Shown: piece by piece, positions 6,126-8,947 of the stretch
Numbering within the stretch: position 1 is the first letter of the stretch
Layout: each line of letters starts with the position of its first letter
DNA from: Methylococcaceae bacterium UBA659
Lineage (GTDB): Bacteria; Pseudomonadota; Gammaproteobacteria; Methylococcales; Methylomonadaceae
Assembly (NCBI GenBank): GCA_002299495.1
Contig: DBNZ01000117.1
Span: 1-8,947, forward strand
Direction of reading: 5' to 3'
DNA length: 8,947 nt
Made by a program: the position numbers and the translations under genes
Notes under the pieces: generated by a model
Seen by the model: the letters and a program-made list of their open reading frames with translations, nothing else
Told to the model about the DNA's origin: nothing
Database searches by the model: none

Positions 6126-6872
6126 ATGCAACGTTATCTTTTTTTGGATTTAGACGACACCTTGTTCCAAACCCTACGCAAATGTCCCGTTGACGAGCGC
6201 CTACAAGCCCGCGCCTTCCTGCCCGACGGCGCCGCTAATTCCTTTTCCACCTACAAGCAACAATGGCTATGGCAATGGTTTTCGGAAGGCTTCAAGGTCG
6301 TACCGGTCACCGCGCGTGATGCCGGCGCCTTTGCCCGGGTCAAGCTGCCGTTTTCGGAAGAAGCCGTTTTAAACCACGGCGCCGTCATTTTGGATAAGTC
6401 CGGCATCCCGGACCCTACTTGGATGGCTTTGATGCTTAAGCAACAGTCCGAATTTATGGGGTGCTTACTCGATCTATGGCATGACATAGAGACTTTTTGC
6501 CAGCAAGTCAACGGGTATAAAACTCGCTTAGTGCAGGATTTTAAGACCACTTGGTACGGAGTCATCAAGCATACCGACGGCACCGAAGCACCCCTGCTCG
6601 CGTTATTGCATGCCGTCATCGACAACCATCCAGCCATCGGCGAAGGCAAACTTTACTGGCACCTGAACGGCAATAACCTAGCCGTACTGCCAAAACCCAT
6701 CACCAAAGAAAAGGCTGTGGCCTATCTACTGGGACGCTACCAACGAGAATATCCCGGATTGCTGACTTTTGGCGCCGGTGACAGCAGAACCGACGCCGCT
6801 TTCATGAGTCTGTGCGATTATGCGCTGATCCCCAAAAACACCCAACTTAGCCGCTATTTGGCCGCCGCCTGA
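6126..6872 (+). CDS. HAD-superfamily phosphatase of a Ter-associated biosynthetic operon
   Basis: This 248-residue cytoplasmic haloacid-dehalogenase-fold hydrolase is probably a small-molecule phosphatase. Motif I is FLDLDDT (6-12), with nucleophile D8 and acid/base D10. Motif II is PVTARD with T62. The motif III lysine is K194 in ITKEKAVAYLL, in the 'K.x.AL..L' setting of Cof-type members. Motif IV is GAGDSRTDAAF, with D219 and D223 binding Mg2+. A cap domain fits between about residues 80 and 190, as in C2-cap (Cof/sucrose-phosphatase-like) enzymes. Its stop overlaps the next gene's ATG by one base (TGATG), so it is the first cistron of a coupled operon. In Ter-linked operons a HAD enzyme of this kind accompanies the PRTase and C-C lyase; the substrate is unknown. 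The ATG at 6126 follows a leader lacking a Shine-Dalgarno. Confidence 0.83.
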   Translation: MQRYLFLDLDDTLFQTLRKCPVDERLQARAFLPDGAANSFSTYKQQWLWQWFSEGFKVVPVTARDAGAFARVKLPFSEEAVLNHGAVILDKSGIPDPTWMALMLKQQSEFMGCLLDLWHDIETFCQQVNGYKTRLVQDFKTTWYGVIKHTDGTEAPLLALLHAVIDNHPAIGEGKLYWHLNGNNLAVLPKPITKEKAVAYLLGRYQREYPGLLTFGAGDSRTDAAFMSLCDYALIPKNTQLSRYLAAA

Positions 6873-7966
6873 TGCCCGCACACGTCCCGTTTACCGGCAG
6901 CTACGCCGCCGCAGACGTTGAATTCCTGCTGCAACCCATAGCCCTAGAAGACACGCCGGTCGCGCTCAAAGAGGCGCTGATCCAATCCGGGCGGAAGCAT
7001 TATTCGCAAATGCTCAGCCATGAATCCTTGCCTGCGGAAGACTACCTGGCCTTGTTCCATGAAGCGTTGTTGGACAACAAAGCAAAACTGGCTCGCCATG
7101 CCCTGATTTTGGCTAGCCGGATTGCCGAAAGCCGCCCGCACGGCATCACCTTAGTTTCGTTGGCGCGGGCGGGGACGCCGATAGGCGTGGTGCTTAAGCA
7201 TCTGCTACGACAATATTTCAACCAAGAAGTAGCGCATTATTCGGTGTCCATTATCCGCGATGTCGGTTTGGACCGTAACGCCCTGCGCCACATCTTAAAA
7301 TCACATGGGCCGGAAACCTTGGTGTTTGTGGACGGTTGGACGGGCAAAGGCGTCATTTCCAAACAATTGGCGGACAGCCTGGCCGTATTTAGCCATACCG
7401 ATGGCGTCAACATAGCACCGCAGCTGTTTGTGCTGGCTGATTTGTCCGGCACTGCGGCGGTAGCGGCCTCATCCGAGGATTATCTCATCCCCTCCTGCAT
7501 CCTCAATGCCACCGTTTCCGGTTTAGTGAGCCGCACCGTTTACGATCCGGCCCGGTTAGCGGCGGACGACTTTCATGCCTGTGTTTTTTACCAACAGTTT
7601 GCCGGGCATGACGTGTCCGCTTATTTTGTCGGCCAAGTGCTGTCCGCCGCCGCCGCTCTCTGGCAACAGGGGTTTGATCAAACTTCCCCACAATTGGATC
7701 AAGCGCACCTGCAACAGCAAACACAACGCTGCATCGACTGGCTACGGCAACATTACCAAATCCGCCAAACCCATTTGATAAAACCCGGCATTGGCGAAGC
7801 CACCCGGGCATTGTTGCGCCGGGAAGCCCGGCTGCTCTTGCTAAAAGACCCTGACCACCTGGAAACCCGGCATTTGCGCTGGCTGGCTAAGACCCGCGCC
7901 ATACCGTTAGCAACCCATGCCGAACTGCCTTACCGCGCCGTCGCCTTAATCAAGGAGCTCTCATGA
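6872..7966 (+). CDS. PRTase-like protein with C-terminal PELOTA-like segment ('StiP family'), Ter-associated
   Basis: A 364-residue protein of the family often labelled 'cysteine protease StiP', reinterpreted in comparative genomics as a phosphoribosyltransferase linked to Ter (tellurium/stress) loci. The sequence supports the latter. SLARAGTPIGVVL (96-108) resembles the pyrophosphate loop. TLVFVDGWTGKGVIS (149-163) sits on a strand like the PRPP-binding loop, although the usual second acidic residue is Gly and the loop reads TGKG. The C-terminal part from IKPGIGEATRALLRR (303-317) through LLLLKDP to LPYRAVALIKEL fits the PELOTA-type RNA-binding domain described in these proteins. There is no signal peptide. 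The ATG at 6872 overlaps the HAD stop (TGATG) without its own Shine-Dalgarno, implying translational coupling; the 3' end overlaps the lyase start by four bases (ATGA). The reaction is inferred, not known: possibly transfer of a base or related group onto PRPP in making a nucleoside-like compound. Confidence 0.78.
   Translation: MPAHVPFTGSYAAADVEFLLQPIALEDTPVALKEALIQSGRKHYSQMLSHESLPAEDYLALFHEALLDNKAKLARHALILASRIAESRPHGITLVSLARAGTPIGVVLKHLLRQYFNQEVAHYSVSIIRDVGLDRNALRHILKSHGPETLVFVDGWTGKGVISKQLADSLAVFSHTDGVNIAPQLFVLADLSGTAAVAASSEDYLIPSCILNATVSGLVSRTVYDPARLAADDFHACVFYQQFAGHDVSAYFVGQVLSAAAALWQQGFDQTSPQLDQAHLQQQTQRCIDWLRQHYQIRQTHLIKPGIGEATRALLRREARLLLLKDPDHLETRHLRWLAKTRAIPLATHAELPYRAVALIKELS
7952..7957 (+). 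promoter_or_regulatory. Strong Shine-Dalgarno of the lyase gene
   Basis: AAGGAG lies five bases before the ATG at 7963, inside the last codons of the preceding gene. It fixes the lyase start and shows that the third cistron can recruit ribosomes itself, unlike the second, which seems to depend on coupling. Confidence 0.8.
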
Positions 7967-8916
7967 AGCCGTCTGGTTCCGACAAAACCTTCTTCCCCTG
8001 GCAATTGGGCGCATCGTTGTACATGCCCGCCCATCGGGCTGATCTGGTCAGTATTGCCAACGGCGACAAACTGCCCGGCTTACGGTCGATGATTTTCTGT
8101 ACCGAGGATGCGGTCGCCGATGACGATATTGGCCGCAGCCTTGAACATTTGCGCGACAGCCTCAAGGACTTAATCGCCTTACCAGACAAATTCCGCTTTA
8201 TCCGCGTTCGTAACCCAGACATCTTAAAGCGCTTGCTGGATTTACCCGGCATCGACCACATCGACGGCTTTGTCCTGCCGAAATTCAACGAAAGCAATTT
8301 TCGTGCCTACTTTGACTTGCTCAACGCTGGCCAGTTCAAGCTCATGCCCACGTTGGAGACCCGGGATGTCTTTGATCCTGCGGCAATGACGGCATTACGC
8401 GAAGAATTGTTGCGGGAAGAGGTTTTTGCCTCTATCTTGATGTTAAGAATCGGTGGCAATGACCTGATGAATTTACTGGGCATCCGTAGACCCCGCGGTT
8501 ATACCCTGTACCAAACACCGATGGCCTCGGTCATCGCCCATTTGGCCTGCACCTTCAAGCCGTATGGTTTCCAATTGTCCGCGCCGGTGTTTGAATACCT
8601 GAACGACATCGCCACCTTGCAAGCAGAAATCGGTTTGGATTTAGCGCACGGGTTGAGCGGTAAAACCGCCATCCATCCTAGCCAAATAGCCACCATCGAA
8701 GCCTGTTATGCGGTCGGCAGGGACGATTATGAAATGGCCTTAAGCCTATGCGACCAAGCCGCGCCGGCCGTGTTCAGGATGCACGATTCCATGTGCGAAG
8801 TCGCCACCCACCAGCAATGGGCGCAAGCCATCCTGAACCGGCAACACTGTTTTGGGGTCAAGGAAGCCGTCCCGCTAGGCAGTGAGGCTTATCTCAAAAC
8901 CAAGAATGCCTATTAA
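7963..8916 (+). CDS. HpcH/HpaI- and CitE-like C-C bond lyase, Ter-associated
   Basis: A 317-residue TIM-barrel aldolase/lyase related to citrate lyase beta subunit and the HpcH/HpaI aldolases. Landmarks in order: SLYMPAHR (18-25, CitE 'L.VPG.R' region), CTEDAV (46-51, CitE 'EDAV'), FRFIRVRN (77-84, substrate-carboxylate arginines), GFVLPKF (102-108), MPTLET (128-133, a probable Mg2+-binding glutamate at 132), LRIGGNDLMNLLG (161-173) and GLSGKTAIHPSQI (230-242, almost the CitE signature). Such enzymes make or break a C-C bond next to a carboxylate or acyl thioester using Mg2+. The substrate here is unknown. It belongs to the branch found with PRTase-PELOTA and HAD genes in Ter-linked operons, where it is thought to build part of a nucleoside-like metabolite. 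The start overlaps the previous stop (ATGA) and has an AAGGAG site. The next gene, if the operon continues, begins beyond base 8947. Confidence 0.82.
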   Translation: MKPSGSDKTFFPWQLGASLYMPAHRADLVSIANGDKLPGLRSMIFCTEDAVADDDIGRSLEHLRDSLKDLIALPDKFRFIRVRNPDILKRLLDLPGIDHIDGFVLPKFNESNFRAYFDLLNAGQFKLMPTLETRDVFDPAAMTALREELLREEVFASILMLRIGGNDLMNLLGIRRPRGYTLYQTPMASVIAHLACTFKPYGFQLSAPVFEYLNDIATLQAEIGLDLAHGLSGKTAIHPSQIATIEACYAVGRDDYEMALSLCDQAAPAVFRMHDSMCEVATHQQWAQAILNRQHCFGVKEAVPLGSEAYLKTKNAY

Positions 8917-8947
8917 AGCTACATTTTTTTCACCACGACTTTTTTCA

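Noticed and set aside
6872..7966. Reading the second operon gene as a cysteine protease (StiP)
   Set aside because: The visible motifs are PRTase-like loops and a PELOTA-like C-terminus; I see no clear protease catalytic dyad.
1..8947. CRISPR array, tRNA or rRNA genes
   Set aside because: No regularly spaced repeats and no tRNA cloverleaf or rRNA-like stretches were noticed in the gaps between genes, all of which are under 250 bases.

Overview
The window looks like chromosomal DNA from a gammaproteobacterium, probably a methylotroph or methanotroph of the Methylococcales. This placement is inference. It rests on the Rep- and TrpS-like proteins, a single-subunit NAD-dependent formate dehydrogenase very like the Pseudomonas sp. 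101 enzyme as I remember it, and an N-terminal Uma2-family fragment of a kind I associate with methanotroph genomes. No rRNA, tRNA or CRISPR array was seen.

Left part (1-3448): trpS (tryptophanyl-tRNA synthetase) and a 70-residue DUF1289-like cysteine-motif protein read leftward as a likely two-gene unit. A possible third gene is cut by the window edge. Divergent from them is rep, a full-length UvrD/Rep-type DNA helicase. The 119-bp gap between trpS and rep holds a perfect TATAAT box and a short GC-rich hairpin beside the rep start.

Middle part (3449-6028): a probable IS5-family transposase C-terminus, with no body, follows the rep stop codon directly and in the same frame. Then come two leftward genes, lysR (4970-5881) and fdh (3632-4840), separated by 129 bp that contain a perfect LysR-type T-N11-A palindrome. 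This pair is visibly more AT-rich than rep (hand-counted 60-base lines gave 38-50% G+C against 57%). On its right lies a broken Uma2-family gene start. The two remnants plus the composition shift suggest that the formate oxidation pair arrived as a unit or that the locus was rearranged.

Right part (6029-8947): a rightward, translationally coupled operon of three genes, overlapping by 1 and 4 bases. It encodes a HAD-superfamily phosphatase, a phosphoribosyltransferase-like protein with a C-terminal PELOTA-like segment (the family usually labelled 'StiP cysteine protease'), and a CitE/HpcH-type C-C bond lyase. This trio matches the tellurium-resistance (Ter)-associated biosynthetic operons predicted by comparative genomics to make a nucleoside-like small molecule. 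An extended -10 promoter overlapped by a perfect 9-bp inverted repeat precedes it. The expected partners (ATP-grasp, a second PRTase/TRSP protein, TerD-type proteins) are not in the window and would have to lie beyond base 8947 or elsewhere. This operon is the least characterised and most interesting part of the window.
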